DNA of 64,000 nt from Pseudomonas sp. BN102 (GCF_029871245.1 NZ_SSON01000059.1:1-64000); one strand, 5' to 3'. Shown: positions 35,941-45,154, counted from the first letter of the stretch. Numbers and translations are program-made. The notes: generated by a model from the letters alone, not told the origin.

Positions 35941-36426
35941 ATGCACATCAGCAACCTGATCCGCCGCCTCGCCCAGCCGAAGCTGGAGCAGCGCCAACTG
36001 CTGCGCCAGCGCTATGCGTTCTTCTGCGGCAGGCGCCACCGCTTCTTCGGGCGTAGCGACGTGACCCTGGAGGAGCTGCAGGGCGAGAACTTCGTCAGCT
36101 TCGTCAGCGACCAGATCGGCGGCAATCTCTCGCCCCTGGCGGTGTTCCGCGACCAGCAGGGCTTTACCGGACGGATAGTCGCCTCTTCATCGAGCTTCGA
36201 GGAAATTCACCGCCTGGTCTGTGCGGGATACGGCATCGGCTGCCTGCCGGAGCATCTGCTGAGCAAGGACATCGACGACGGCCTGTTGTGGCGGCTGCCA
36301 CCGGTGGAAGGCATAGTCGATGTCGATATCTTCCTGCTGTGGAACCGCGAGCAGAAGATGACCATTGCCGAGAACGTGTTCCTGGAAAGCTTCCAGCACA
36401 AGCTGGCGACCGCCGAGGGAGACTGA
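35941..36426 (+). pseudogene. LysR regulator remnant (C-terminal half only)
   Basis: From ATG 35941 the reading frame gives about 161 residues matching only the effector-domain C-terminal half of an LysR protein: LRQRYAFFCGRRHRFFGRSD, VSFVSDQIGGNLSPLAVF, FEEIHRLVCAGYGIGCLPEHLLSKDIDDGLLWRLP and EQKMTIAENVFLESFQHKL. The N-terminal helix-turn-helix is absent in all frames between 35742 and 35940, which instead holds the promoter of the CoA operon. It is most likely what is left of a dedicated LysR gene after a deletion of about 170 codons. A translated truncated product is possible but could not bind DNA in the normal way. Confidence 0.75.
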
Positions 36427-36506
36427 CCCGGGGCCGGCATCCTCGTCCGGCCCTTCACGTCGCCAACCTCCCCCAGCGCAGCTTCACCGGGTCAAGCTCC
36501 CGCCAC

Positions 36507-38666
36507 TCAGGCCTGGCGCAGCTGCTGTGGATCGATCGGCAACGAGCGCAGCCGCTTTCCGGTGGCGGCGAAGATGGCGTTGACCACCGCCGGGGCTATG
36601 ACCACGGTGGAGACCTCCCCAAGGCCGCCGGGGGATTCGCCACTGTTGATGATGTGCGTTTCAATGGGCGGCACCTCGTTGATGCGCAGCATCCGGTAGC
36701 TGTCGAAATTGCCCTGCTCCACCCGGCCATCCTTGTAGGTGATGTTGCCGTACAGCGCCGCCGTCAGGCCGAAGACGGTACCGCCCTGCATCTGCGCCAC
36801 CACCGAGTCGGGATTGATGGGGATGCCGCAGTCCACCACGCAGGTGACCTTGTGCACCTTCACCGCGCCGCTGGCGTCCACGCTGACCTCCGCCACCTGC
36901 GCGGCATAGGTGCTGAAGCAGTAGGTCAGGGCCAGGCCGCGACCGTGTCCGGCGGGCAGCGGCGAATCCCAGCCCGATTTCTCGCGCAGGGTTTCCAGCA
37001 CCTTCAGCGCACGCGGGTGCTTCTCCAGCAGCGGATAGCGGTAGCTGAAAGGATCGACCTTGTTCATGGCCGCCAGCTCGTCCATGAAGCCCTCCACCAT
37101 GAACGCGTTCTGGGTGTGCCCCACGCCGCGCCAAAAGGCGGGGGTGATGCCCTTGGGCGGCTCGTGGCGCACGTAGTGCACCGCCAGGTTGGGGAAGCCG
37201 TAGGGGCCGCAGGCGTCGCGCACCGCGTCGCCGTCGATGCCATTGGTGAAGCGCGCCGGCGCCCAGCGCGCGATGATCGAGCCGCCGGTGACCTTGTGGG
37301 TCCAGGCGATGGGCCGGCCCTGCTCATCCAGGCCCGCCGCGAGGTGGTTGTAGTGGAAAGGTCGCAGGGTGCTGTGGCGGGTGTCTTCCTCGCGGGAATA
37401 GATCACCTTCACCGGGTAATCCACCTGCTTGGCCACCTCCAACGCATGGCCGACGAAGTCCGTTTCCAGGCGCCGGCCGAAACCGCCGCCGAGCAGATGG
37501 TTGTGTACCTGCACCGATTCTTCCGGCAGGCCGGTGAGCTGCGCCGCGAGGGTTTTAGCCCTGGCTGGCACCTGGATGCCCAGCCAGAGGTCGCAACCGT
37601 CCTTGCGTACATGGGCAGTGCAGTTGACCGGCTCCATGCAGGCATGCGCGAGGAAGGGCACCTGGTAGGTCACCTCCACCTTCTTCGCCGCCTTGCCCAT
37701 GGCAGCCTGCACATCGCCTTCGGCGCGGGCCTGCACACCTTCGCCCCTGGAGGCTTCCTCGATATTCTTCAGCAGCTCGGCGCTGGACACCTTGGCGTTC
37801 GCGCCCTCGTTCCACTTGATCGACAGGGCAGCCAGGCCCTTGCGCGCCGCGCCGGTGTGGTCGGCGATGACCGCCACCGCATCCTTGGTGCGCACCACTT
37901 TGTGCACGCCCTTCACCGCCATGGCTGGGGCGTCGTCCACTTCGGCCAGGGTGCCACCGATCACCGGGCAGATGGTCAGCGCGGCGACCTTCACCCCTTC
38001 GGGGCGGGCATCGATGCCGAACTTCGCCTTGCCACGCACCTTGTCCGGCGAGTCCGTGCGCTTGGCGGGGGTGCCGATCAGGGTGAACCGGGACGGGTCC
38101 TTCAGTGGCACCTCACCCGGCACCGGCAACTTGGCGGCGGCGTCCACCAGCTCTCCGTAGCCCAGCTTGCGGCCGCTCTCCGCGTGCACCACAGCGCCAT
38201 TCACGGCCTGGCAACTCTCCACCGGCACCGACCACTGTTGCGCCGCCGCCGTCACCAGCAGGACGCGTGCCGTGGCACCGGCTTGGCGCAGGGGTTTCCA
38301 GTTCGCCGGCACCGAGGTGGAACCGCCGGTGACCTGGAAGCCGAGCATGGGGTTGGCGTAGCGCTTGTCGTCGGCCGGCGCGTGTTCGATCACCACCTGA
38401 TCGAGGCTGATTTCCAGCTCTTCGGCGATCAGCGCCGGCATGGAGGTGTAGGTGCCCTGCCCCATTTCCACCGGCTGGATGATGAAGAACACCTTGCCGC
38501 TGCGGTCAATGCGGATATAGGCGTTGGGGCTGAATTCGCCCTCCGCCGCCTGCGCATCGCCCATCAGGCCGGGCAGGCTGAAGCTGATTAGCAGGCCGCC
38601 ACCCACGGCGGCGCTGGCCTTGAGAAAACCACGGCGGCTGAGGCCGGAAAAGGTCAGGTCGTTCAT
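36507..38666 (-). CDS. Molybdopterin-dependent aldehyde oxidase, large subunit (IorB-like)
   Basis: This 719-residue catalytic subunit of a xanthine-dehydrogenase-family oxidoreductase belongs to the isoquinoline 1-oxidoreductase-like group. A Tat signal ([23 protein letters not shown]) directs folded export. Motifs: [54 protein letters not shown] and the C-terminal [24 protein letters not shown] with the active-site Glu region. It oxidises an aldehyde or hydroxylates a heterocycle in the periplasm. The start at 38666 overlaps the small subunit's stop by 4 bp. No cytochrome c subunit is encoded next to it, so the electron acceptor must come from elsewhere. Confidence 0.92.
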   Translation of the reverse strand: MNDLTFSGLSRRGFLKASAAVGGGLLISFSLPGLMGDAQAAEGEFSPNAYIRIDRSGKVFFIIQPVEMGQGTYTSMPALIAEELEISLDQVVIEHAPADDKRYANPMLGFQVTGGSTSVPANWKPLRQAGATARVLLVTAAAQQWSVPVESCQAVNGAVVHAESGRKLGYGELVDAAAKLPVPGEVPLKDPSRFTLIGTPAKRTDSPDKVRGKAKFGIDARPEGVKVAALTICPVIGGTLAEVDDAPAMAVKGVHKVVRTKDAVAVIADHTGAARKGLAALSIKWNEGANAKVSSAELLKNIEEASRGEGVQARAEGDVQAAMGKAAKKVEVTYQVPFLAHACMEPVNCTAHVRKDGCDLWLGIQVPARAKTLAAQLTGLPEESVQVHNHLLGGGFGRRLETDFVGHALEVAKQVDYPVKVIYSREEDTRHSTLRPFHYNHLAAGLDEQGRPIAWTHKVTGGSIIARWAPARFTNGIDGDAVRDACGPYGFPNLAVHYVRHEPPKGITPAFWRGVGHTQNAFMVEGFMDELAAMNKVDPFSYRYPLLEKHPRALKVLETLREKSGWDSPLPAGHGRGLALTYCFSTYAAQVAEVSVDASGAVKVHKVTCVVDCGIPINPDSVVAQMQGGTVFGLTAALYGNITYKDGRVEQGNFDSYRMLRINEVPPIETHIINSGESPGGLGEVSTVVIAPAVVNAIFAATGKRLRSLPIDPQQLRQA

Positions 38667-39145
38667 GCCGCATCCTCCGCCTTGGCCGGTTGCGCCTGGG
38701 CGGCCAGTTTGATGGCCTCGCGAATGCGCAGGTAGGTGCCGCAACGGCAGATATTGCCGGACATTGCGCCGTCTATGTCGGCATCGCTGGGGTTCGGGTT
38801 GGTCGCCAGCAGCGCGCTGGCGGACATGATCTGCCCCGACTGGCAGTAGCCGCACTGCACCACTTCGGTGGCCAGCCAGGCCTCCTGCACGCGCTTGCCG
38901 GCGTCGGTTTCACCGATGGCTTCGATGGTGGTGATTTCCGCGCCGACCATGCTGCTCACCGGCATCACGCAGGAACGGACCGCCGCGCCATTCATGTGCA
39001 CGGTGCAGGCGCCGCAGAGTGCCATGCCGCAGCCGAACTTGGTGCCGGTCATGCCCAGCACGTCGCGCAGTACCCAGAGGAGCGGCGTATCGGGGTCGAC
39101 ATCGACGCTGTGCTCGGTGCCATTGATCTTCAGGGTGAGGGCCAT
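38663..39145 (-). CDS. 2Fe-2S small subunit of aldehyde oxidase (IorA-like)
   Basis: This 160-residue electron-transfer subunit has both 2Fe-2S sites: C39, C44, C47 and C59 ([18 protein letters not shown]) in the plant-type ferredoxin domain, and C98, C101, C133 and C135 ([22 protein letters not shown]) in the helical domain. It has no Tat or Sec signal and would be carried out with the large subunit. It lies 107 bp after the small ORF at 39253-39333 and is translationally coupled to the large subunit. Confidence 0.95.
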   Translation of the reverse strand: MALTLKINGTEHSVDVDPDTPLLWVLRDVLGMTGTKFGCGMALCGACTVHMNGAAVRSCVMPVSSMVGAEITTIEAIGETDAGKRVQEAWLATEVVQCGYCQSGQIMSASALLATNPNPSDADIDGAMSGNICRCGTYLRIREAIKLAAQAQPAKAEDAA

Positions 39146-39252
39146 ATCGCCTCCTAGTGGTTTTCATCAGGACGGCCGCCCGTCGTTGCGGGCGGTCTAC
39201 GGTTGGCCAGGGCGATACGGCGGCCCTGGAAGGAAAAGGGATGGGGGTTGGA

Positions 39253-39333
39253 TCAGGGAGCGCCGGAATGGGCTTCGGGAATCGTGCCTGGGGTGTCGTG
39301 GGCCAGCGGGCCATCGAGCAGAACCTGAAGCAT
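39253..39333 (-). CDS. Candidate 26-aa leader peptide
   Basis: A short ORF starts MLQVLLDGPLAHDTP and ends EAHSGAP, preceded by GGAGGCAACC at good spacing. It is the first ORF downstream of regulatory element copy 3. Its start lies 105 bp from that element, within the 65-111 bp range seen for the five other copies, whereas the 2Fe-2S gene itself would be 293 bp away. I do not recognise it; it could be a small protein, a leader peptide or a chance ORF. Between 39146 and 39550 nothing else coding was seen. Confidence 0.45.
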   Translation of the reverse strand: MLQVLLDGPLAHDTPGTIPEAHSGAP

Positions 39334-39438
39334 GGTTGCCTCCGTGGGCAGGCCGTTCCATCAGGGCTGGGCGACTGGCGGATCAAAGGCGCCAGCGCGG
39401 GGCGGACCCAAGGATGCTAGAAGCCCCTCGCGCACACT

Positions 39439-39482
39439 GCCAATCGAATTAAACGCACTATTGGGCTGAGTTTTTTTCAAGC
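39439..39482 (-). promoter_or_regulatory. Shared regulatory element, copy 3 (aldehyde oxidase)
   Basis: On the minus strand, GCTTGAAAAAAACTCAGCC leads to TTTAATTCGATTGGC. It has the same CGA-N19-TGAG spacing (plus strand) as copies 1 and 2. It lies between the oxidase unit and the divergent phosphatase gene. Confidence 0.75.
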
Positions 39483-39550
39483 CGTTTCGGAGCCATCCGC
39501 GCCACTCGCGGTATCCTGTTGCGCTCGTTCGCACAGGTTCCGTTGCCCCG

Positions 39551-41494
39551 ATGTCCGCAGTCTCCTCCCAGGAAAACCTCCCCTCCGTCCTTGCCGGCCC
39601 CCTGCTGCGCCGCATCGAAGCCCGCCGCCTGGTGCTCTGGCTGGTGGCGTCGCGCCCGCTGTCGCCGGTGCTGCGGCTGTCGCTGGACGGTGGCGTGGGG
39701 TACAGCCTGGACAGTGACGCCTGCCGCGTGATCGCCCTGGGGCGGCATGCCTTCCTGCACCTGATCGACCTGCGCCTGGAGGCCTCGCTGCCCCTGGACC
39801 AGCAGGTGGACTACGACCTGCTGATCGATGGCCAAGGCATCGCCGACTGGGCGCCACACCTGGTCTATGGCGAGGCGCGCCAGCCGAGCTTCGTACTGCG
39901 TAAACGCATCGACCAGTTGCTCCATGGCTCCTGCCGCAAGCCTCATCATCCGGCGCCGGACGGCCTGCTGTGCGCCGATCGCCTGCTGGCTGCCGGGCCG
40001 GCGCCCGAGGATCGACCCGCGCTGTTGCTGATGAGCGGCGACCAGGTCTACGCCGACGATGTGGCCGGCCCCATGCTGCGCGCCATCCACCAGCTGATCG
40101 CGCGCCTCGGCCTGTTCGACGAGCGCCTGGAAGGCGCCGTGGTCAGCGACAGCGCGGCGCTCTACACCCATCCGGCCAGCTATTACCACCGAGCCGACCT
40201 GCTGCCGGCGCTGGAAAGCAACGAAACCCTGCGCGAGCGCTTCTTCGGCGGTGCGCGCAAACCCATCTTCACCAGCAGCAACGCGGAAAACCACCTGGTG
40301 ACGTTCGCCGAGGTGCTGGCCATGTACCTGCTGGTCTGGTCGCCGGTGCCCTGGACCCTGGTCGACCCGCAGATGCCCGCCCTGGAAGCGGACAAGATCG
40401 AGCGCTACCGGCTGGAGGAATCCCGCCTGGCTGGTTTCCGCGCCGGCCTGCCCGGCGTGGCGCGGGTGCTCGCCCACCTGCCGACGCTGATGATCTTCGA
40501 TGACCACGACATCACCGACGACTGGAACCTCTCCGCCCAGTGGGAGCAGACCGCCTACGGCCATCCCTTTTCCAAACGCATCATCGGCAACGCGCTGCTG
40601 GCCTACATGCTCTGCCAGGGCTGGGGCAATGACCCGGACGCCTTCGGCGAACTGCTGGACCGGGCCGAGGCCCTGAGTGCCACCGCCGCCGGTGACGGCC
40701 ACCTGGACAGCATTCCCCAGGACGGGCTGATCGACCGCCTGCTGGGCTTCAACCGCTGGCAATACGTGCTGCCCACCACACCGGCACTGGTGGTGCTGGA
40801 CACCCGCACCCGCCGCTGGCGCAGCGAAATCGAGCTGAAGCGTCCGTCCGGCCTGCTGGACTGGGAGGCCCTGAGCGAGCTGCAGCAGGAGTTGCTGGAT
40901 CACCCGTCGGCCATCATCGTGTCACCGGCGCCGATCTTCGGCGTCAAGCTGATCGAAACGGTGCAGCGGGTATTCAGCTGGTTCGGCAACCCGCTGCTGG
41001 TGGACGCGGAGAACTGGATGGCACATCGGGGCGCGGCGCAGGTGATCCTCAACATCTTCCGCCACTCACGCACACCGGGCAGCTACGTGGTCCTCTCCGG
41101 CGACGTGCATTACTCCTTCGTCTACGAAGTGCTGATCCGCCATCGCCAGCAGGGCCCAAAGATCTGGCAGATCACCAGCAGCGGCATCAAGAATGAGTTC
41201 CCCCGCCGCCTGCTGGATGTATTCGACCGGCTCAACCGGTGGCTCTATTCACCGCGTTCGCCGCTGAACTGGTTCACCAAGCGCCGGCCCATGAAGGTGG
41301 TGCCGCGTACGCCGGAGCACAGCAAGGCCGGCGAGCGCCTGTGGAACTCCGCCGGCCTCGGTCAGGTGTTCTTCGACCCCCAGGGCCGGCCGGCGCGCAT
41401 CTTCCAGTTGAACGCCGACGGCTCGGTGCCCACCGAATTCATCGAGGACCGCGACGACCTGGCGGCTGAACATCCGGTGGCACGGCGGGTATGA
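39551..41494 (+). CDS. PhoD-like metallophosphatase family protein
   Basis: This 647-residue protein has the alkaline phosphatase D-type metallophosphoesterase motifs in order: LLLMSGDQVYADDV (near residue 160), LMIFDDHDITDDWN (near 315) and VVLSGDVHYSFVYE (near 517), which carry the metal-binding Asp and His residues. No signal peptide is apparent, unlike classical secreted PhoD, so it may be cytoplasmic or membrane-associated. The N-terminal 140 residues form a separate beta-rich region. The substrate is unknown; phosphodiesters are plausible. The truncated hemoglobin gene follows 31 bp later and may be cotranscribed. Confidence 0.85.
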   Translation: MSAVSSQENLPSVLAGPLLRRIEARRLVLWLVASRPLSPVLRLSLDGGVGYSLDSDACRVIALGRHAFLHLIDLRLEASLPLDQQVDYDLLIDGQGIADWAPHLVYGEARQPSFVLRKRIDQLLHGSCRKPHHPAPDGLLCADRLLAAGPAPEDRPALLLMSGDQVYADDVAGPMLRAIHQLIARLGLFDERLEGAVVSDSAALYTHPASYYHRADLLPALESNETLRERFFGGARKPIFTSSNAENHLVTFAEVLAMYLLVWSPVPWTLVDPQMPALEADKIERYRLEESRLAGFRAGLPGVARVLAHLPTLMIFDDHDITDDWNLSAQWEQTAYGHPFSKRIIGNALLAYMLCQGWGNDPDAFGELLDRAEALSATAAGDGHLDSIPQDGLIDRLLGFNRWQYVLPTTPALVVLDTRTRRWRSEIELKRPSGLLDWEALSELQQELLDHPSAIIVSPAPIFGVKLIETVQRVFSWFGNPLLVDAENWMAHRGAAQVILNIFRHSRTPGSYVVLSGDVHYSFVYEVLIRHRQQGPKIWQITSSGIKNEFPRRLLDVFDRLNRWLYSPRSPLNWFTKRRPMKVVPRTPEHSKAGERLWNSAGLGQVFFDPQGRPARIFQLNADGSVPTEFIEDRDDLAAEHPVARRV

Positions 41495-41525
41495 TGCCGT
41501 CCCCGAAATTCGACGAGGTCCATCC

Positions 41526-41957
41526 GTGAGCAGCACGCCCCCCTTCGGCACCGGCGACGCTTCCTACCAGGCCGCCGGCGGCATCGACGGCCTGCGCCGC
41601 CTGGTCGACGACTTCTACCGGCTGATGAACGAATTGCCCGAAGCCGCCGACCTGCGCCGCATGCACCCGCAAAGCCTGGAGCAATCCCGCGACAAGCTGG
41701 CCTGCTTCCTCAGCGGCTGGCTGGGCGGGCCGAAGCTGTTCAGCGAGAAGTACGGCCCCATCTCCATCCCCACCTTCCATGCCCAATGGCCGATCGACGA
41801 GGCGGGCAGCGCCGCCTGGCTCGGCTGCATGGAACGCGCCATCGCCCTGCAGCCCTTCTCGCAGGAGTTCGCCGAGTACCTGCTGGCGCAGTTGCGGGTG
41901 CCGGCGCACCGGGTGGTCCAGGCGAGCCGCGCGCGGTACGGCCAAGGTCAGTTGTAG
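41526..41957 (+). CDS. Group II truncated hemoglobin
   Basis: This 143-residue heme protein is of the trHbO type. Y31 (B10, DDFYRLM), the F8 proximal histidine H85 (IPTFHAQWPID) and W98 (G8, AAWLGCM) fit the family. It probably binds O2 or NO. The start is GTG at 41526, the only initiation codon in frame at the right place, with GAGG upstream. The stop TAG lies within the palindromic repeat at 41953-41976. Confidence 0.9.
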   Translation: MSSTPPFGTGDASYQAAGGIDGLRRLVDDFYRLMNELPEAADLRRMHPQSLEQSRDKLACFLSGWLGGPKLFSEKYGPISIPTFHAQWPIDEAGSAAWLGCMERAIALQPFSQEFAEYLLAQLRVPAHRVVQASRARYGQGQL

Positions 41958-41976
41958 GGGCGAATTCGCCCCTACA
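41953..41976. repeat. Perfect 24-bp palindrome, family C (short)
   Basis: TGTAGGGGCGAA and its exact inverse meet at GAATTC. It probably also works as a terminator for the hemoglobin gene, whose stop codon is inside it. Confidence 0.8.
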
Positions 41977-42000
41977 GGGTACCGGCCCATCCATCCCGTT

Positions 42001-42042
42001 TTGACGAGCCGCGTCGCACGGAGATATAGTAAGCAATGCTTA
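42001..42042 (+). promoter_or_regulatory. Promoter and MarR operator of efflux operon
   Basis: The -35 box is TTGACG (42001-42006), spacer 18, and the -10 box TATAGT (42025-42030). TAAGCA-A-TGCTTA (42030-42042), a perfect 13-bp palindrome, covers the start of transcription, as expected for repression by the MarR protein encoded just downstream. Confidence 0.8.
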
Positions 42043-42060
42043 TTATATGGAGACCTTAGC

Positions 42061-42489
42061 ATGGCCGCCCTTGAAGAGAGCCTGGGATTCCTCCTCGCTG
42101 ACGCCTCGCGCCTGATGCGCCGCGCCTTCGAACAACAGATTACCGGCAGCACCCTGACCCTCGGCCAGGCCCGCGCCCTGGCCCATGTCGCGCGCAACGA
42201 AGGTTGCCGCCAGGTGGAGCTGGCCGAGCAACTGGAGATCAAGCCCATCACCCTCGCCCGCCTCCTGGACCAGTTGGAGCAGGCCGGACTGGTGGAGCGC
42301 CGCGCCGACCCGGACGACCGCCGCGCCTACCGCCTCTACCTCCGGGAGCAGGCCGACAAGGCCCTGGAAGATATCCGCGCGGCCGGCGCCGCCATCCATG
42401 TCACGGCGCTGCAAGGCATCAGCGAAACCGAGGCGATGGTGCTTGCCAGTGCGCTGCGCAAGCTGCGCGCAAACCTGTCCTCCCGTTGA
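42061..42489 (+). CDS. MarR-family repressor of efflux operon
   Basis: This 142-residue winged-helix regulator (CRQVELAEQLEIKPITLARLLDQLEQAGLVERRADPDDRRAYRLYL) has the DxRxxR wing motif DPDDRRAYRL. It is the first gene of an operon with EmrA- and EmrB-type efflux genes and probably represses it, as EmrR does, by binding the palindrome over its own promoter. The ligand is likely a lipophilic toxicant. Confidence 0.92.
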   Translation: MAALEESLGFLLADASRLMRRAFEQQITGSTLTLGQARALAHVARNEGCRQVELAEQLEIKPITLARLLDQLEQAGLVERRADPDDRRAYRLYLREQADKALEDIRAAGAAIHVTALQGISETEAMVLASALRKLRANLSSR

Positions 42490-42511
42490 CTCCACAAGGA
42501 ACGGCAATGCG

Positions 42512-43585
42512 ATGAACACCCATACCGTCATAGTTCCGGAGCAGGATGCAGCGGTGGCCACCCAGCCTCGCCTCAAGCGCGTGGTGCTGATGCTGGGCGT
42601 CCCCCCGCTGGTGGTGGTGGCGGCGTTGTTCGCCTACCTCCACGGCGGCCGCTACGTCGAGACCGACAACGCCTACGCCAAGGCCGACAAAGTACCGGTG
42701 AGCGCCGATGTCTCGGGCACCATCGTCCAGGTGCTGGCCCGCGAGAACGACCAGGTGGAGGCCGGCCAGGTGCTGTTCCGCATCGATCCGGCCAGCTTCC
42801 GGATCGCTGTGGCCAAGGCCGAGGCGCGCCTCGCCCAGGTACGTACCGACCTCGCCGCGCTCAAGGCCGGTTACCAGGAGAAGACCGCCGAACTGGCGCT
42901 GGCCCGCACCCGCCACGCCTTTGCCGAGAAGGACCTGCAACGCCAGACCAACCTCGCGCAGAAGGGCTATCTCTCCCCTGCCCGCCTCGACGAATCCCGC
43001 CAGGCCACACAAGTGGCCGCGCAGGAGATCGACGCCCGTGAGCACGACCTCAAGCGCATCGCCGAGAACCTCGGCGGCAGCCTCGACCTGCCCATCGAGC
43101 AGCACCCCAGCTACCTCTCCGCCCAGGCCGAACTGGACCAGGCGAAGCTGGACCTGCAACGGGTCGAGGTGCGCGCCTCCCTGCCCGGCAGCGTCAGCAA
43201 GGTGCCACAACCGGGGCAGTACATCAGCGCCGGCAATACCGCCATGACCCTGGTGGCCGACGGCAACCTCTGGGTGGAAGCCAACTTCCCGGAGAAGGAG
43301 CTGACCTACGTGCGACCCGGCCAGCGCGTGGACGTGCGCTTCGACATCTACCCGGACCGCACCTGGCCGGGCGAGGTGGAAAGCCTGAGCCCGGCCACCG
43401 GCTCCGAGTTCTCGGTGCTGCCGGCGCAGAACGCCACCGGCAACTGGGTCAAGGTGGCCCAGCGGGTGCCGGTGCGCATCCACCTGCAACCCGGCCCCGA
43501 CCTGCCGCGCCTGCGCGCCGGCCTCAGCGCGGTGGTCGAGATCGACACAGGCCACCAGCGCAGCCTCGCCAGCCTGTGGCCCTGA
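42512..43585 (+). CDS. EmrA-type HlyD-family periplasmic adaptor
   Basis: This 357-residue protein has one N-terminal transmembrane helix (VVLMLGVPPLVVVAALFAYL), the biotinyl-lipoyl-like half motifs (ETDNAYAKADKVPVSADVSGTIVQVLARENDQVEAGQVLFRIDP and VRASLPGSVSKVPQPGQYI) and a central alpha-helical hairpin. It links the inner-membrane pump to an outer-membrane channel. It starts with AAGGA ahead, 22 bp after the MarR gene; no TolC-type gene is in the operon. Confidence 0.92.
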   Translation: MNTHTVIVPEQDAAVATQPRLKRVVLMLGVPPLVVVAALFAYLHGGRYVETDNAYAKADKVPVSADVSGTIVQVLARENDQVEAGQVLFRIDPASFRIAVAKAEARLAQVRTDLAALKAGYQEKTAELALARTRHAFAEKDLQRQTNLAQKGYLSPARLDESRQATQVAAQEIDAREHDLKRIAENLGGSLDLPIEQHPSYLSAQAELDQAKLDLQRVEVRASLPGSVSKVPQPGQYISAGNTAMTLVADGNLWVEANFPEKELTYVRPGQRVDVRFDIYPDRTWPGEVESLSPATGSEFSVLPAQNATGNWVKVAQRVPVRIHLQPGPDLPRLRAGLSAVVEIDTGHQRSLASLWP

Positions 43586-43597
43586 GGGACGCCCGCG

Positions 43598-45139
43598 ATG
43601 AACGCGACCGCCGCCCGTGACGCGGGCTCGCACCGCTGGCTGATCACCGTTTCGGTGATGCTGGCGACCATCATGCAGGCGCTGGACACCACCATCGCCA
43701 ACGTCGCCCTGCCGCACATGCAGGGGAGCATGGGTACCACCCAGGACCAGATCAGCTGGGTGCTGACCTCCTACATAGTCGCGGCTGCGATCTGCATGCC
43801 ACTGACCGGCTTCGTCGCCGCGCGCTTCGGCCGCAAGCGGCTGTTCATGTGGTCCATCGTCGGTTTCACCGTCGCGTCCATGCTCTGCGGCGCGGCCCAG
43901 AGCCTGGAGCAGATAGTGCTCTTCCGCCTGCTCCAGGGCGTGTTCGGCGCATGCCTGGTGCCGCTATCCCAGGCGGTGCTTCTGGATACCTACCCCACCG
44001 AGCAGCACGGCTCGGCCATGGCCATCTGGGGCGTGGGGGTAATGGTCGGGCCCATCCTTGGCCCCAGCCTCGGCGGCTGGCTCACCGAGTACTACAACTG
44101 GCGCTGGGTGTTCTACATCAACCTGCCCTTCGGCCTGCTGGCTTGGTTCGGCCTGGCGACCTTCCTCAAGGAAACCCCGATCGAGCGGGATCGTCGCTTC
44201 GACCTGCTCGGCTTCGCCCTGCTCGCCCTGGCCATCGGCGCCTTCCAGCTGATGCTCGATCGCGGTGAGTCCCAGGACTGGTTCCACAGCCGCGAAATCC
44301 TGATCGAAGGCGTGCTCGCCGGCCTCGCTCTCTATCTGTTCATCGTCCATCTGCTGACCCACCGCCAGCCCTTCATCGAACCGGCCATGTTCAGGGACCG
44401 CAACCTCAGCATCGGCCTGCTGTTCATTTTCATGATCGGCATCATGCTGTACGCCAGCATGACGCTGCTGCCGCCCTTCATGCAGAACCTGATGGGCTAC
44501 CCGGTGTTGGACGTGGGCAACCTGCTCGCCCCGCGGGGCTTCGGCACCATGCTGGCGATGATGCTGGTGGGCCGGCTGATCACCCGGGTCGACCCGCGCT
44601 GGATGATCGGCCTGGGCCTGCTGCTCACCGCCCAGTCCCTGTGGGAGATGACCTACTTCACCGCGGAGGTGAGCGCCTACGACATCATCCGCACCGGGGT
44701 GGTCCAGGGCTTCGGCCTGGGGCTGATCTTCGTGCCGCTTTCCACCCTGACCTTCTCCACCCTGGCACCGCGCTACCGCAATGACGGTACGGCGCTGTTC
44801 AGCCTGATGCGCAACGTCGGCAGCGGCATCGGCATCTCGGTGGTGATCAGCTACCTGGCCCAGCGCACTCAGGCCAACCATGCGGCATTCGTCGATTTCA
44901 TCACCCCCTTCAACCAGGCGCTGACCCATGCCACGGAAACCGGTGCCATCGACCTTTCCAGCCCCGCCGGGCTGGCGGCGCTGAACGTCGAGGTGACCCG
45001 CCAGGCCGCGACCCTGGCCTACCTGCAGGACTTCCGCCTGATGATGTTCATCACCCTCGCCGCCCTGCCCCTCTTGCTGCTCCTGCGCCGGCCGCCGAAG
45101 GCATCCGGCGCGCCCGATACCCATGTGGTGCTGGATTGA
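43598..45139 (+). CDS. EmrB/QacA-type DHA2 efflux transporter
   Basis: This 513-residue inner-membrane pump has 14 predicted helices. Motifs: ALDTTIANVALPHMQGSMG (DHA2 motif D1), LTGFVAARFGRKRLFMWSI (motif A), and LGPSLGGWLTEYYNWRWVFYINLPFG (motif C with the antiporter signature). It exports drugs with proton antiport. It forms a MarR-EmrA-EmrB operon, and a family B repeat follows its stop. Confidence 0.94.
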   Translation: MNATAARDAGSHRWLITVSVMLATIMQALDTTIANVALPHMQGSMGTTQDQISWVLTSYIVAAAICMPLTGFVAARFGRKRLFMWSIVGFTVASMLCGAAQSLEQIVLFRLLQGVFGACLVPLSQAVLLDTYPTEQHGSAMAIWGVGVMVGPILGPSLGGWLTEYYNWRWVFYINLPFGLLAWFGLATFLKETPIERDRRFDLLGFALLALAIGAFQLMLDRGESQDWFHSREILIEGVLAGLALYLFIVHLLTHRQPFIEPAMFRDRNLSIGLLFIFMIGIMLYASMTLLPPFMQNLMGYPVLDVGNLLAPRGFGTMLAMMLVGRLITRVDPRWMIGLGLLLTAQSLWEMTYFTAEVSAYDIIRTGVVQGFGLGLIFVPLSTLTFSTLAPRYRNDGTALFSLMRNVGSGIGISVVISYLAQRTQANHAAFVDFITPFNQALTHATETGAIDLSSPAGLAALNVEVTRQAATLAYLQDFRLMMFITLAALPLLLLLRRPPKASGAPDTHVVLD

Positions 45140-45154
45140 AGTCGGACTCGGTCC

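Noticed and set aside
36288-38591. Plus-strand ORF of 767 codons opposite the Mo oxidase
   Set aside because: Shadow of the molybdopterin oxidase; repetitive His/Arg/Gly composition and no family motif.
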